The notes: generated from the sequence alone by a model not told the origin. A DNA stretch of 64,000 bases from Glutamicibacter sp. MNS18 (GCF_026107515.2 NZ_JAPCHW010000006.1:248001-312000); one strand, 5' to 3'. Positions 33,373 through 43,128 are shown, counted from the first letter of the stretch. Program-made: numbers and translations.

Positions 33373-34857
33373 ATGAAGCTGAACACCAAGACACTGACCG
33401 GGATCACCGGCGCGGTGCATACCCCCGCTTACGACCGCAACCACGTCACCGCCGGCATCGTGCACTTCGGGGTGGGCGGCTTCCACCGGGCCCATCAGGC
33501 CATGTACCTGGACCGCCTGATGAATGCCGGGCAGGCCATGGACTGGGGGATCTGCGGGATGGGCGTGATGCCCTCGGACACCCGGATGCGCGATACCCTG
33601 CAGGACAGCGACGGGCTGTACACCCTGGTGGTAAAGAATCCCGACGGCACCCGGGACGTGCGGGTCATCGGTTCGATCATCGACTACCTCTATGCCCCGG
33701 ACGATACGGAGGCCGCGATCGAGAAGTTGGCCGATCCCGCCATCCGCATCGTCTCGCTGACCGTCACCGAGGGAGGTTACAACGTCAACCCGGTCACCGG
33801 TGAATTCGACCTGTCCAATCCCGCGATACTCGCGGACCTGGCCGCACCTACGGCCCCGCGGACCACCTTCGGGCTGATTTCCGCCGGGCTGCAACGCCGC
33901 CGGGAGCGTGGCATCATCCCCTTCACGGTGATGAGTTGCGACAACATCCAGGGCAATGGCGAGGTGGCGCACAAGATGTTCGGTGCCTTCGCCACCGCGC
34001 TGGACCCGGAGTTCGGTGCCTGGGTCGAGGCCAACGTCCCGTTCCCGAACTCCATGGTCGACCGGATCACCCCGGTGACCACCGATGCCGACCGCGCCGA
34101 TATCAGCACAAGCTACGGTATCGAGGATGCCTGGCCGGTGGTGTGCGAGGACTTCACGCAGTGGGTGCTGGAGGACAAGTTCGTCGCCGGCCGCCCGGAC
34201 TTCAAGCAGGCCGGTGTGCAGGTCGTGGACGACGTGGTCCCCTATGAACTGATGAAACTGCGTTTGCTTAACGCCAGCCACCAGGGACTGTGCTACTTCG
34301 GCTACCTGGCCGGCTACCGGGCGGTGCACGATGTGGCCCGCAATGAGCTCTTTTCCCGGTTCCTGCTGCGATACATGGATCTGGAGGCCACCCCGACGCT
34401 GGCTCCCGTGCCAGGGGTCGACCTGGAGGCCTACAAGCGCACGCTGATCGACCGGTTCAGCAACGAGTATGTTGCCGATACCGTGGCCCGGCTGTGCGCC
34501 GAGTCCTCGGACCGCATCCCCAAGTGGTTGATGCCCGTCGTGCGCGAGAACCTGGCGGCAGGACGCGATATCGCCCTATCCGCGGCCATTGTGGCCAGTT
34601 GGGCGCGCTATGCCGAAGGGGTTGACGAATCGGGAAATCCCATCGAGGTGGTGGATCGGGTGGCGGATCAGGTCAGGGCCGCCGCAGCCGCACAGCGGCA
34701 GGACCCGCTGGCCTTCCTGCGTCAGCATGACCTGTTCGGGGACGTGGCCCAGGACCCACGGTTCACCGGGCCCTACCTGGCTGCCCTTCACTCGCTGCAC
34801 GAGCGCGGTGCCCTGGCCACACTCAAGGAACTTACCGCCGCACCGACAGCGCGTTAA
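33373..34857 (+). CDS. Mannitol/D-arabitol dehydrogenase (long-chain polyol dehydrogenase)
   Basis: A 494-residue NAD-dependent enzyme. IVHFGVGGFHRAHQAMYLDRL is the nucleotide-binding start, and PVVCEDFTQWVLEDKF and KLRLLNASHQGLCYFGYLAGY (catalytic Lys-x5-Asn-x2-His type motif) are diagnostic. It oxidises mannitol to fructose or D-arabitol to D-xylulose; the linked xylulokinase favours D-arabitol. The ATG at 33373 is used; a TTG at 33364 lies too close to AAGGAG. It is last in the rightward polyol operon. Confidence 0.9.
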   Translation: MKLNTKTLTGITGAVHTPAYDRNHVTAGIVHFGVGGFHRAHQAMYLDRLMNAGQAMDWGICGMGVMPSDTRMRDTLQDSDGLYTLVVKNPDGTRDVRVIGSIIDYLYAPDDTEAAIEKLADPAIRIVSLTVTEGGYNVNPVTGEFDLSNPAILADLAAPTAPRTTFGLISAGLQRRRERGIIPFTVMSCDNIQGNGEVAHKMFGAFATALDPEFGAWVEANVPFPNSMVDRITPVTTDADRADISTSYGIEDAWPVVCEDFTQWVLEDKFVAGRPDFKQAGVQVVDDVVPYELMKLRLLNASHQGLCYFGYLAGYRAVHDVARNELFSRFLLRYMDLEATPTLAPVPGVDLEAYKRTLIDRFSNEYVADTVARLCAESSDRIPKWLMPVVRENLAAGRDIALSAAIVASWARYAEGVDESGNPIEVVDRVADQVRAAAAAQRQDPLAFLRQHDLFGDVAQDPRFTGPYLAALHSLHERGALATLKELTAAPTAR

Positions 34858-34878
34858 GCGCCGGAGAACACCGCCGAA

Positions 34879-34927
34879 CGCACTCCCGGATCCTGCCCTC
34901 CTGCCGGCGGGCGGTCCGGGTTGTGCG
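34879..34927 (+). terminator. Hairpin between convergent polyol and secreted-protein genes
   Basis: CGCAC (34879-34883) pairs with GTGCG (34923-34927) and CCCGGA (34885-34890) with TCCGGG (34915-34920), extended by a GC-rich inner stem. TTCTCAG follows. It ends four bases before the stop of the convergent gene and may act in both directions. Confidence 0.6.
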
Positions 34928-34930
34928 TTC

Positions 34931-36067
34931 TCAGAATTTCAGGTCGCTCCACAGCAGGTCTGCCGCGGCTCCACTGACCGTGCCGTCGCTTTCGGGGACC
35001 GCGCCGTCCACGGAGGGGGTGGCGATCCTGCCATGGCGGGTGATCTCCAGGTCGCTATCGGCCAGGATGTAGTTCGACTGGTCATGGACACCCTGTTCGG
35101 CCACGCCGATCTTTTCCAGCAGTGCGTCGACCTCGGCGTTGTGTTCCACGCCCCTGCCCAGCTCACCCAGTAGCACATAGGCCACCGAGCGGGCAGGCGC
35201 GGCGTCGGCATCGTCACGGATGTACGGTTCGGCCGCCAGCCAATCACCGATCGCGGTGAGCTGGTCACTGTGCCGGGGTGCCGCGTATCGGGTTTCCTCG
35301 GGATCCTGGTTGGCCTGCACGGCAATGACCCGGATCTGCTGCCCGGCGACGGTCAACGGGATATCCCACAGCCCCGATTCCATCAGCGGCATGGCCTCGG
35401 CAACGGTTGCGCCGAGACCGGCTTCGGATATCCGGCTACCGGGCAACTCGGCCCACCGCTGGTCGGTAATGGTCTGGATGTTGTCCCGGTCGATCGGGTG
35501 CTTGGAAAGCAGCACCATTGATCCCTGCCCGGGAAACTGCCCGTAGCCCCAGGCATCGGCCGGACCACCGATGATCTTGTCCTCGTCCAGGTCCGCCCCG
35601 CTGGGCACGCCCTTGTTGGTCGGTCCGACGTAGCGGTAGGGGTAATCGGTCGCCCGGCCATCGGCCTGGGCCTGCTTGAGGTACTCGTCGTTGAAGGTGC
35701 GCACCGCACTCTCATCGGCATCGATCCCGGTCAGCAGCACGACATCCGCCCCGGAGCGCTGGATGGCGGTGGCCACCTGCACGGCCCGGGCTTCCTGCCC
35801 GCCGGCCAGGTTGGCTGCCAGCTCACCGGGATTCTCGCCGCTGAGGCCCACGTCAAAGGTCGCCACGCGCATTTGCTGTCCGGAGCTGGCCACGAGCAGG
35901 TCCTCCAGCAGATCGGAACTCAGGGGATGGCCCGCGTTCTCCTCGATACTGATGATCCCGCAACGGTAGTCAACCGCACCTGCCGCATCGTCCGTAACAG
36001 GGGTCGCGGGAACGGCCAGTGAGGTTCCCAGACCAAAAACTGTAAGACTAACCGACATTAATAGCAC
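34931..36067 (-). CDS. Secreted endonuclease/exonuclease/phosphatase-like protein
   Basis: A 378-residue protein with a signal peptide (SVSLTVFGLGTSLAVPATP, about residues 5-22). RVATFDVGLSG near residue 67, GADVVLLTGIDADES and IRVIAVQANQD recall the strands of the EEP fold seen in actinobacterial secreted proteins, though the usual catalytic NxN and DH pairs are poorly kept, so activity is doubtful. The start is a GTG at 36067; an ATG nine bases in is also possible. No operon partner. Confidence 0.65.
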   Translation of the reverse strand: MLLMSVSLTVFGLGTSLAVPATPVTDDAAGAVDYRCGIISIEENAGHPLSSDLLEDLLVASSGQQMRVATFDVGLSGENPGELAANLAGGQEARAVQVATAIQRSGADVVLLTGIDADESAVRTFNDEYLKQAQADGRATDYPYRYVGPTNKGVPSGADLDEDKIIGGPADAWGYGQFPGQGSMVLLSKHPIDRDNIQTITDQRWAELPGSRISEAGLGATVAEAMPLMESGLWDIPLTVAGQQIRVIAVQANQDPEETRYAAPRHSDQLTAIGDWLAAEPYIRDDADAAPARSVAYVLLGELGRGVEHNAEVDALLEKIGVAEQGVHDQSNYILADSDLEITRHGRIATPSVDGAVPESDGTVSGAAADLLWSDLKF

Positions 36068-36108
36068 GTGGCAACCCTACGCTGAACGACGAGGGGATTT
36101 CCACCGGC

Positions 36109-37770
36109 TTAATCAGATTGTGACACCCGCGGGGCGGAGATCCGGGCGTTGGCCTGAAGGACTTCTTCCATATAGGGGGCGCGTACCTGCGGGGAAATGC
36201 GCGCGTCCACCAGGCACACGCCATCGGCTCCGGACTCCACCCAGGAAGAGACTTTCTTCAAGTCAGCAATGGTTTTAACGGTGATTCCGGTGGCCCCGAA
36301 GGCTCCGGCCACGGCGCCGAAATCAACGGTCGGGATCAGCATCGGGTCCTCATGCAGTCCGATGGAACCGTACTGGTGGATTTCGGCGCCATAGGCGGAA
36401 TCGTTATAGATGACAATGATTCCGCTCTCCACGGTGCGCACGATCGACTCCAGGTCGGCCAGCGACATCAGGAACCCGCCGTCACCTGCAGCCAGGACCA
36501 CGGTGCGCCCTTCCGCGGCGGGCCCGACCCCCACCATCGAGGCGGCGCCCAGCCCGATGGACTGGTAGGCGGTGCCCACGCAGGCCAGCGAACGGGTGCC
36601 ACTGGTCGACCAGTACATCGGCCCCCACCCGATGAAGTGCCCGCCGTCCTGGACCAGCAGCCGGTTCTCGGGCAGGATCTTCTCCAGTTCACTGGCCACC
36701 CGGCGCGGATCAAGCAGCCCGTCGGGGGCGACTTCGTCGCCCGGTTCGCGCGCGGTGATCTCGCCCAGGTCCAGCTGCGGCCAGTACAGCTCGGCCTGCG
36801 GGCGATCGGTGATCCGCGGCAGCAACCCGGCCAGTGCCTGCGCGGTGTCGGCGGTGGCGAAGAGATCCACCCGGCTACTGGTTGGGGCCTGGGCCAGGTC
36901 GAGCTGGATCACGGTGGCGTGCGGGTGGAACAGGTCCCCGAACCGCATCTGGAACTGGTTCAGGCTCGCCCCGAGCACAAGTACGGTATCGGCCTGGCCG
37001 ATGATCTGGGCAGTGCGTTCGGTGGAGAAACCGCCGGTGATGCCCAGGTCGGCCGGGCGGGCCAGCAGATTGCGCGCCAGCAGGGTGCCCGAGCTGGTCG
37101 CTCCGAGCCTATCGGCCAGTTCGGCCACCGCACCGGCCGCGTCGATGGCCCCCCGCCCGTATAGGATGTGCGGGCGGCGGGCAGCGTTCAGCAGCCCGGC
37201 GATGTGTTCCAGCTCGCCGTCCTGCGGGAAGGGGGCGGCAGGGTGTGACCGGTACTCGGCGAAATCCCAGGGGCCCTGGTCTTCGGTCGGTGCCGCCGCC
37301 AGGTCATAGGGAATGGCCAGCACCACGGGAGTGCGTTCGCGCAGGGCATGGGCTGCGGCCTGCAATGCGGTCTGCCCCGGGGTGTGTGCGTCCACCACGT
37401 AGGTCACCGCACCCACGGCGGTATCGATGGCCCCCTGGTCGACATCCCAGCCGCGGCGTCCGCTGGTGGGTGCGTCACCGGTAACGAACAGGACCGGGGT
37501 GCGGGCCGCAGCCGCCTCGGCCAACGCCGTGATCGCATTGGTGAAACCCGCACCGTAGGTGGTGGAGGCGATGGCGAGCTTGTTGCTCACCCGGAAGTAG
37601 GCGTCCGCAGCGGTCACGGTAGCCTGTTCGTGGCGTACCGCGGTGTAGTCGAACCCCTGTCGGACGGCGGCGTCGAGGAAGTGGGCGTTGCCGTTGCCCA
37701 TCAGGCCGAAGATCTGTGGGGCGACGGGTTTCAGGGCGCGTGCGATGACGGCGGAAATGCTTGACATCAT
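36109..37770 (-). CDS. Thiamine-pyrophosphate-dependent enzyme (acetolactate synthase-like)
   Basis: A 553-residue protein with the three-domain layout of the acetohydroxyacid synthase family. The N-terminal pyrimidine-binding domain has FGLMGNGNAHFLDAAV and the cofactor-activating Glu in AVRHEQATVTAADAY. A central domain is at about 190-320. The C-terminal pyrophosphate domain carries GDGGFLMSLADLES followed by IYNDSAYGAE, the GDG-x(25)-N motif. Neighbours give no pathway, so the substrate is unknown (acetolactate, glyoxylate or a sulfo-compound are all possible). Inverted repeats lie 60 bases upstream. Confidence 0.82.
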   Translation of the reverse strand: MMSSISAVIARALKPVAPQIFGLMGNGNAHFLDAAVRQGFDYTAVRHEQATVTAADAYFRVSNKLAIASTTYGAGFTNAITALAEAAAARTPVLFVTGDAPTSGRRGWDVDQGAIDTAVGAVTYVVDAHTPGQTALQAAAHALRERTPVVLAIPYDLAAAPTEDQGPWDFAEYRSHPAAPFPQDGELEHIAGLLNAARRPHILYGRGAIDAAGAVAELADRLGATSSGTLLARNLLARPADLGITGGFSTERTAQIIGQADTVLVLGASLNQFQMRFGDLFHPHATVIQLDLAQAPTSSRVDLFATADTAQALAGLLPRITDRPQAELYWPQLDLGEITAREPGDEVAPDGLLDPRRVASELEKILPENRLLVQDGGHFIGWGPMYWSTSGTRSLACVGTAYQSIGLGAASMVGVGPAAEGRTVVLAAGDGGFLMSLADLESIVRTVESGIIVIYNDSAYGAEIHQYGSIGLHEDPMLIPTVDFGAVAGAFGATGITVKTIADLKKVSSWVESGADGVCLVDARISPQVRAPYMEEVLQANARISAPRVSQSD

Positions 37771-38131
37771 GGACTCTTTTCAAGAAAGTGCTGGTTGAGA
37801 GAATTCCATATATGTCTGCCGCTACCATTCGCTACCGGTACTGGTAGCGGGTATCGCCCCTTTTGAGAGCGCCGGAAACCCCACGGGGTTCCTGACAGGA
37901 TTCAGGATACGGGACATAACCGGTCCGAGGCCAGCGTACCGCTACCGGATTTTCCGTCTTCGAGGTGTGCGCTCCGCACCGGCACCTCCTCCCGTCCGCT
38001 TTTCCCGGAGTATTCCACAGCAGCCGATAGCGCGTCCGGCAAGGCCAAACGACGTAGCCGGCCCATCCCAATAGGGCATCTGACACACGGTTTCGCGTCT
38101 CCGGACCGAGGTCGCACGTATAATTTGTAGC
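37771..38131. other. Divergent intergenic region between the TPP enzyme and carbonic anhydrase
   Basis: About 360 bases with no gene. The part near the TPP enzyme holds a GCTACC-rich inverted repeat described separately; another GTACCGCTACC occurs near 37936-37946. The right part should hold the carbonic anhydrase promoter; I could not pick it. Confidence 0.45.
37830..37849 (-). promoter_or_regulatory. Inverted repeat upstream of the TPP enzyme gene
   Basis: CGCTACC-GGTACT-GGTAGCG, perfect 7-bp arms, with an extra GCTACC half-site at 37821-37826 and another near 37941. It lies 60 bases before the TPP enzyme start. The clustered half-sites look like an operator array. No regulator gene is adjacent, so the binding protein is unknown. 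Confidence 0.5.
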
Positions 38132-38764
38132 ATGTCGATACCTGCACCACATGCACTGACCCCCGCCGAGGCCCTGGCCAAACTCCAGGAAGGGAACCTG
38201 CGTTTCATCAACGGCCAGAATGAGCACCCCAACCAGGACGGCGGTCGACGGCAGTCGCTGGTATCGGGGCAGGACCCCTTCGCAGTGATCTTCGGTTGCT
38301 CCGACTCCCGCCTGGCCGCGGAGATCATCTTCGATGTCGGCTTGGGCGACATGTTCGTGGTCCGCACCGCAGGGCACGTCATCGATTCGGCAAGCCTGGG
38401 TTCGCTCGAGTTCGCCGTCGACATCCTGAATATCCCGCTGATCGTGATCCTCGGCCATGACAGCTGCGGAGCGGTCACCAGCGCCATCGAGGCCAAGAAA
38501 TCCGGTGTCCTGCCCAAGGGTTTCATCCGCGACCTGGTGGAACACATCACCCCGTCGGTCTTTGCCGCCGAACGCAAGGGGTTCACCGATGTGAACTCCA
38601 CCGTCGTGGAGCATGTGAAGGAGACTTCCGAACGGCTGGTGGACCGTTCGCGCATCATCGGGGATGCGATCGCCGAAGGGCGTACCGCAGTGGTCGGGGT
38701 GAGTTACCACCTCTCCGATGGTGAAGCACAGGTCGTCTCCGGGTTCGGCCTGCAGGATGACTAG
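38132..38764 (+). CDS. Beta-class carbonic anhydrase
   Basis: A 210-residue protein with the beta-class zinc site: Cys56, His109 and Cys112, and the catalytic dyad Asp58-Arg60 in CSDSR. GHDSCGAVTSAIE and DMFVVRTAGHVID are signature blocks. It interconverts CO2 and bicarbonate in the cytoplasm, probably supplying carboxylases. It is a single gene, ending 25 bases before the convergent epimerase gene. Confidence 0.93.
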   Translation: MSIPAPHALTPAEALAKLQEGNLRFINGQNEHPNQDGGRRQSLVSGQDPFAVIFGCSDSRLAAEIIFDVGLGDMFVVRTAGHVIDSASLGSLEFAVDILNIPLIVILGHDSCGAVTSAIEAKKSGVLPKGFIRDLVEHITPSVFAAERKGFTDVNSTVVEHVKETSERLVDRSRIIGDAIAEGRTAVVGVSYHLSDGEAQVVSGFGLQDD

Positions 38765-38789
38765 CATTCTCCTCTAGCGGGACCGGCTT

Positions 38790-40145
38790 CTACTCCGCGC
38801 GTCCCAGCGTGTGCGCCAGGACCTCCTGGATCCGTTGGGTGCGGAAGCGGTGCTGCGCCTCCAACAGCTTGCGCGGGATGATGTTCTGGTTGGCCAGGGC
38901 CAGCAGCCGGGCCCCGTGGTTGCCCAGGACCAGTTTCGGCCCCAGCGTCGGCACCGGGATGACCGCCGGCCGATGCAACGTTTCCCCGAAGCTGCGTGAG
39001 AAATCCGCATTGCGCACCGGGTACGGTGCCACGGCGTTGACCGGTCCTTCCAGTTCCGTGTCCCACAAGGCCCGGTGGTAGATATCAACCAGGTCATCCA
39101 GCCCGATCCAGGACAGCCATTGCTTCCCGGATCCCAGCCGTCCGCCCAGCCCCGCGGCATATAGCGGGCGCAGCACCGCGAGCATTCCACCAGAGGCATC
39201 AAGCACCACACCGGTCCTGACCTGGACCGTGCGCAGGCCTTGACCCTGTGCACCTCGTGCCGCATTCTCCCAGCGCCGCACCACATCCACCAGGAAGTCC
39301 TCGCCGCCGGCTCCGGACATGGCGTCCTCATCCAGCGGCTCGTCCCCGGCGTTGCTGCCGTAGATGCCAACGGCGGAGGCGCTGACGAAGGTCCCCACGC
39401 CGCTGGATGCGGCCAACTGGGCCAGCTTCCTGGTCGGTTCGATACGGCTGGACACCACCGCAGCCCGGTGCTCATGCCCGAATCGACCGAAGATGCTCGC
39501 ACCGGCCAGGTGGATCACGGCGTCGCATCCGGACAGAAGTTCCGCGTCGGGATCCTGCGGATCCCAGCATCGTTCCTCCGGGTTCCCGGCTTCGTGGCGG
39601 ACCAGGCGGATCACCTGGTGCCCTCCGCTGGTGAGGAAGGCGCACAGTGCGCTTCCCACCATCCCGGACGCACCGGTTACGGCAATCACCAATGGCTTCA
39701 GGCCGGCCTCTGCGGCCTGCTGGTGGGCTGAGAAGTCGCCCACCAGTTGCCGGTGCCGGTAGGCCAACATGCGCTGGATCTGCCCTGCCGGTAGCGAGGA
39801 GTCGATCCTGTCGATGACCCGCGACTGCTGCTGACCGGCAGCCTCGAAGCGGTGTTCATGGCGCCAGGTCAGAGCCCTGGTCGGCCAGCTGCGCGGACCC
39901 TGCGGCTCCAGCAGGTCCACGAAGCGCCGCGCCTCGTCGTACTCGCCGGGCTGGTGGGCGGCAATCCAGCGCAGCCCACCGGGCAAGCGCAGCACCGCGG
40001 TGCCGTCCCGCAGCGACCGGGCCTCCTGCAGCACCGTGAGTGGAAGCCATGGCGGCAAGAGGCGGTGCACGGCGCCGGGCCGGGCGAACCATGCGAAGGT
40101 GTCCTCGACGGACAGCGGCAACTGCACTTCCCGGTGAATGCTCAT
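38790..40145 (-). CDS. TIGR01777-family epimerase fused to an SRPBCC domain
   Basis: A 451-residue two-domain protein. Residues 1-145 look like a START/SRPBCC ligand-binding domain (VQLPLSVEDTFAWFARPGAVHRLLPPWLPL). Residues 150-450 are an atypical SDR epimerase: IAVTGASGMVGSALCAFLTSGGHQVIRLVR, then VIHLAGASIFGRF, SASAVGIYGS and the C-terminal DUF1731 block (GETLHRPAVIPVPTLGPKLVLG). The fused form is common in actinobacteria. The substrate is unknown. Confidence 0.88.
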   Translation of the reverse strand: MSIHREVQLPLSVEDTFAWFARPGAVHRLLPPWLPLTVLQEARSLRDGTAVLRLPGGLRWIAAHQPGEYDEARRFVDLLEPQGPRSWPTRALTWRHEHRFEAAGQQQSRVIDRIDSSLPAGQIQRMLAYRHRQLVGDFSAHQQAAEAGLKPLVIAVTGASGMVGSALCAFLTSGGHQVIRLVRHEAGNPEERCWDPQDPDAELLSGCDAVIHLAGASIFGRFGHEHRAAVVSSRIEPTRKLAQLAASSGVGTFVSASAVGIYGSNAGDEPLDEDAMSGAGGEDFLVDVVRRWENAARGAQGQGLRTVQVRTGVVLDASGGMLAVLRPLYAAGLGGRLGSGKQWLSWIGLDDLVDIYHRALWDTELEGPVNAVAPYPVRNADFSRSFGETLHRPAVIPVPTLGPKLVLGNHGARLLALANQNIIPRKLLEAQHRFRTQRIQEVLAHTLGRAE

Positions 40146-40242
40146 GGACCCAATCTAGGCATATGGCACCTGGGTTGGGCAAGGCTGCGGAGCGGGTTCA
40201 CACCCGGCGCACATCCGGCCCGGCGCCAGGGACCGGTGGCCG

Positions 40243-43080
40243 TTAGGCCCCGGTGGTGACCTGGGCCAGCAGCTCCAGCACGTGCTGGTAGTCCTTGCCG
40301 GTGGCCCGGGTCATGCCCAGTTCGCAGGTGCGGTTGCACGAGGCATGGGCCGTGCTGTCCAGCTCCCTGACCTCTGCCGCTTCGGCCGCGGTGGCCGAGG
40401 CGGTGAGCTCGGGATGCAACATCCCGCGATCCCCGGCGAATCCGCAGCATCCCCAGGCCTGGGGCACATGGACCACGTCGGCCGTTGCCCGTGCGATGGC
40501 CTCCAGTGCGTCATTCAGTCCCATCTGGGTGGATGAGCAGGTCGGGTGCAGGGTCAGCGAGTCGATCTTCTTGCCTGTCGGCAGCCTGTCCAGCAGGTGC
40601 CTGGCGGTGAATCCCAGGGCATCCTGCACCGTGTACCCGGCCCCGGCCAGGATCTGCTCAAAACCCTCGGTGCAGCTGGTGGCATCGGAGATCACCGGCA
40701 AGGCGGCACCTTCCGGCTGCGCGGCACGCACCCGTTCGATGACCCGGTGCTCCATGACCTGGTGCCCCTGGGTATAGCCCTTGGAGGTCCAGGGCGTACC
40801 GCAGCACATGGACTCGATGCCCACGGGCACCAGCACGCTGACCCCGGCATTGACCAGCAGCTGCTCGAACGCGGCGGCGACACCGTCCCCGTCGCCGCAG
40901 GCGCCGAACATCGAGTTCACGCACGCCGGCAGGTAGATCGCCACCGGTTGCGCATCCTTGGCACCGAGCCGTCCGACCAACGGCTTGCGGGCCGTTCCTC
41001 CCCCGGGCAGGTCCGCCCCGTAGCGCGGCATCACATCGGTGTTGATGACCTTGCGGGCCAGGTCGGTGGTTCCGCTGACCAGGGGGGCAGGGATCTTCTC
41101 GGCCACGCTCAGCGCCAGCGCCCCGGCACGGGTGGCCGCGCCCCAGCCCTTGGCCGCGGCCTTGAAACCGGCTTCCAGCACCGGGTGGGCGTCCTCGCGG
41201 CGCAGCCGCTTGACCAGCAGGCCGGTGTTGATCTGCACCGGGCAGGCGGTCACGCACATGCCGTCCACCGCGCAGGTCTGCACCGCGTCGTAGTCGTAGT
41301 CGCGTTCCAGTTCGGCCACCAGCGCCATATCGCCGTCGGCTTCGGCTTTGGCGATGGCGCGGCGCACCACAATGCGCTGCCGCGGGGTGAGGGTCAGGTC
41401 CTTGGAGGGGCACACCGGCTCGCAGTAACCGCATTCCACGCAGCGATCGGCCTCCACCTCGATGGTGGCGTTGAGCTTGATATTGCGGATATGCGCGGCA
41501 TGGTCCTCGTCGATGATGACCCCCGGGTTCAATACCAGCCGCGGGTCGGCCGCGGTCTTCAGCTGAACCATCACCTCGTAGAGCTCGTCCCCGTATTGGC
41601 GGCGGACGAAGGGTGCCATGGCCCGCCCGGTGCCGTGTTCGGCCTTCAGGTTTCCGCCCTTGGACAGGATCAGCTCAACCATCTGCTCATTGAACGCGTT
41701 GTAGCGGTTCAGGGCCTTCTCGCCCTCGAACCGGTCGGTGAGCATAAAGTGGATGTTGCCGTCCTTGGCATGTCCGAAGATCACCGAATCCTCGTACCCG
41801 TAACCGGTGAACAGTTCCTGCAGGTTCTGGCAGGTGTGCGAGAGTTCGCCCACCGGGACGGCCACGTCCTCCAGCAGCGCGGTGGTTCCCGAGGCCCTGG
41901 CCCCGGCCACCGAGGCGTAGAGTCCCTTGCGGAATTTCCAGGCGGCTTGGCGGTTGACCGCATCGGTGCTCAGCAGGGCCGGGGCGCGCAGCGGGGCCTG
42001 GTCCAGCAGTTGCTGCCCGGCCCGCTGCAGACCGGCCAGTTCCTGATCGGTGTCCGCGTGGTACTCCACCAGCAGCGCGGCCTGGTCCCGTACCTCGAAA
42101 CCCATGATGGCTTGCGGGACGCCGGGCAGGTTCTGACCCACCCGCAGCGACGTCGAGTCCATCAGCTCCAGGGTGGCCGCCCCCGAGTCGACCAGGTCGG
42201 GCAGGGCGCGGGTGGCCAGATCGAGGTTGTCGAACACCGCCAGGGTGGCGATGGCCAGCTTGCGGATCGGCACGGTGCGGAACACCGCCTCGGCCACGAA
42301 GGCCAGGGTCCCCTCGGAACCGATGACCAGTTGGGCGAACAGCTGGGCCGGGGAGTCGAAGTCCAGGAAGGAATTCAGCCCGTAGCCCATGGTGTTCTTC
42401 AGCGCGAAGTGCTTGCGGATCAGCGCCACGGATTCGGAGTTGTCCCGCACCCGGCGGCGCAGGCGTTCCAGCGTGGCCACCAGTTCCGGTTCCGCCTGGG
42501 CGAACCGGGCATCGGCGTCCGGGGCCGCGGTATCGATCATGGTGCCGCTGGGCAGCACGAAGGTCATCGATTCCAGGGTCCGGTAGGTGTTGAATTCGGT
42601 GCCGCAGGCCATGCCCGAGGAGTTGTTGGCGATGACCCCGCCAATGGTGCACGCGGCCTCGCTGGCGGGGTCCGGTCCCAGCTTGTGGCCGTAGGGCGCC
42701 AGCCGGGCGTTGACCTGGCGGACCGTGGCGCCTGGCTGCACACGGACCCGTCGGCCCGCCTCCAGCACGGTGATCGCGCGGAAGTTCTTGCGCACATCGA
42801 TCAGCAGCCCGTCCCCGCTGACCTGACCGGCCAGTGAGGTGCCGCCCGAACGCAGGGTCACCGGCTGATTGGTGCGTGCGGAGGCGGCCAGCAGCCGGCT
42901 GACTTCAGCGGCATCGGCCGCGATGACCACGGCCTGGGGTGTGAAGAGGTAATGGGAGGCATCCGAGGCGTAGGCGACACGGTCGATGGACCGGGTCTTG
43001 ACCCGGTCCCGATCGGCAACGACGTCGGTCACTTCGCGCGGGACGGTGGTCTCACCCAATGCTGGCGTGCTCACGGCCAT
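40243..43080 (-). CDS. FAD-binding and (Fe-S)-binding oxidoreductase (D-lactate/D-2-hydroxyacid dehydrogenase type)
   Basis: A 945-residue fusion. The FAD domain is about residues 40-270 (PVTLRSGGTSLAGQVSGDGLLIDV, GGVIANNSSGMACGT), a FAD-oxidase C domain extends to about 560, two 4Fe-4S motifs follow (CVECGYCEPVCPS and CAVDGMCVTACPVQ), then a CCG domain with CCGTPWTSKGY and WGCCGFAGDRG. This is GlcD and GlcF in one chain, typical of quinone-linked D-lactate or D-2-hydroxyglutarate dehydrogenases. The ATG at 43080 is the true N-terminus. The divergent GntR gene probably controls it. Confidence 0.9.
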   Translation of the reverse strand: MAVSTPALGETTVPREVTDVVADRDRVKTRSIDRVAYASDASHYLFTPQAVVIAADAAEVSRLLAASARTNQPVTLRSGGTSLAGQVSGDGLLIDVRKNFRAITVLEAGRRVRVQPGATVRQVNARLAPYGHKLGPDPASEAACTIGGVIANNSSGMACGTEFNTYRTLESMTFVLPSGTMIDTAAPDADARFAQAEPELVATLERLRRRVRDNSESVALIRKHFALKNTMGYGLNSFLDFDSPAQLFAQLVIGSEGTLAFVAEAVFRTVPIRKLAIATLAVFDNLDLATRALPDLVDSGAATLELMDSTSLRVGQNLPGVPQAIMGFEVRDQAALLVEYHADTDQELAGLQRAGQQLLDQAPLRAPALLSTDAVNRQAAWKFRKGLYASVAGARASGTTALLEDVAVPVGELSHTCQNLQELFTGYGYEDSVIFGHAKDGNIHFMLTDRFEGEKALNRYNAFNEQMVELILSKGGNLKAEHGTGRAMAPFVRRQYGDELYEVMVQLKTAADPRLVLNPGVIIDEDHAAHIRNIKLNATIEVEADRCVECGYCEPVCPSKDLTLTPRQRIVVRRAIAKAEADGDMALVAELERDYDYDAVQTCAVDGMCVTACPVQINTGLLVKRLRREDAHPVLEAGFKAAAKGWGAATRAGALALSVAEKIPAPLVSGTTDLARKVINTDVMPRYGADLPGGGTARKPLVGRLGAKDAQPVAIYLPACVNSMFGACGDGDGVAAAFEQLLVNAGVSVLVPVGIESMCCGTPWTSKGYTQGHQVMEHRVIERVRAAQPEGAALPVISDATSCTEGFEQILAGAGYTVQDALGFTARHLLDRLPTGKKIDSLTLHPTCSSTQMGLNDALEAIARATADVVHVPQAWGCCGFAGDRGMLHPELTASATAAEAAEVRELDSTAHASCNRTCELGMTRATGKDYQHVLELLAQVTTGA

Positions 43081-43128
43081 GCTCTGCTCCTGTGGTCTCG
43101 AGTAGGCCAAGCCTACCGAATCGCAATT

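Noticed and set aside
32485-34329. A 614-residue open frame antisense to the polyol permease and dehydrogenase genes
   Set aside because: His/Gly/Arg/Gln-rich composition, no recognisable motif, and both plus-strand genes are clear family members.
40546-42837. A 763-residue open frame antisense to the FAD/Fe-S dehydrogenase gene
   Set aside because: High-GC third positions of the real gene keep this frame open; it has no domain and no start context.
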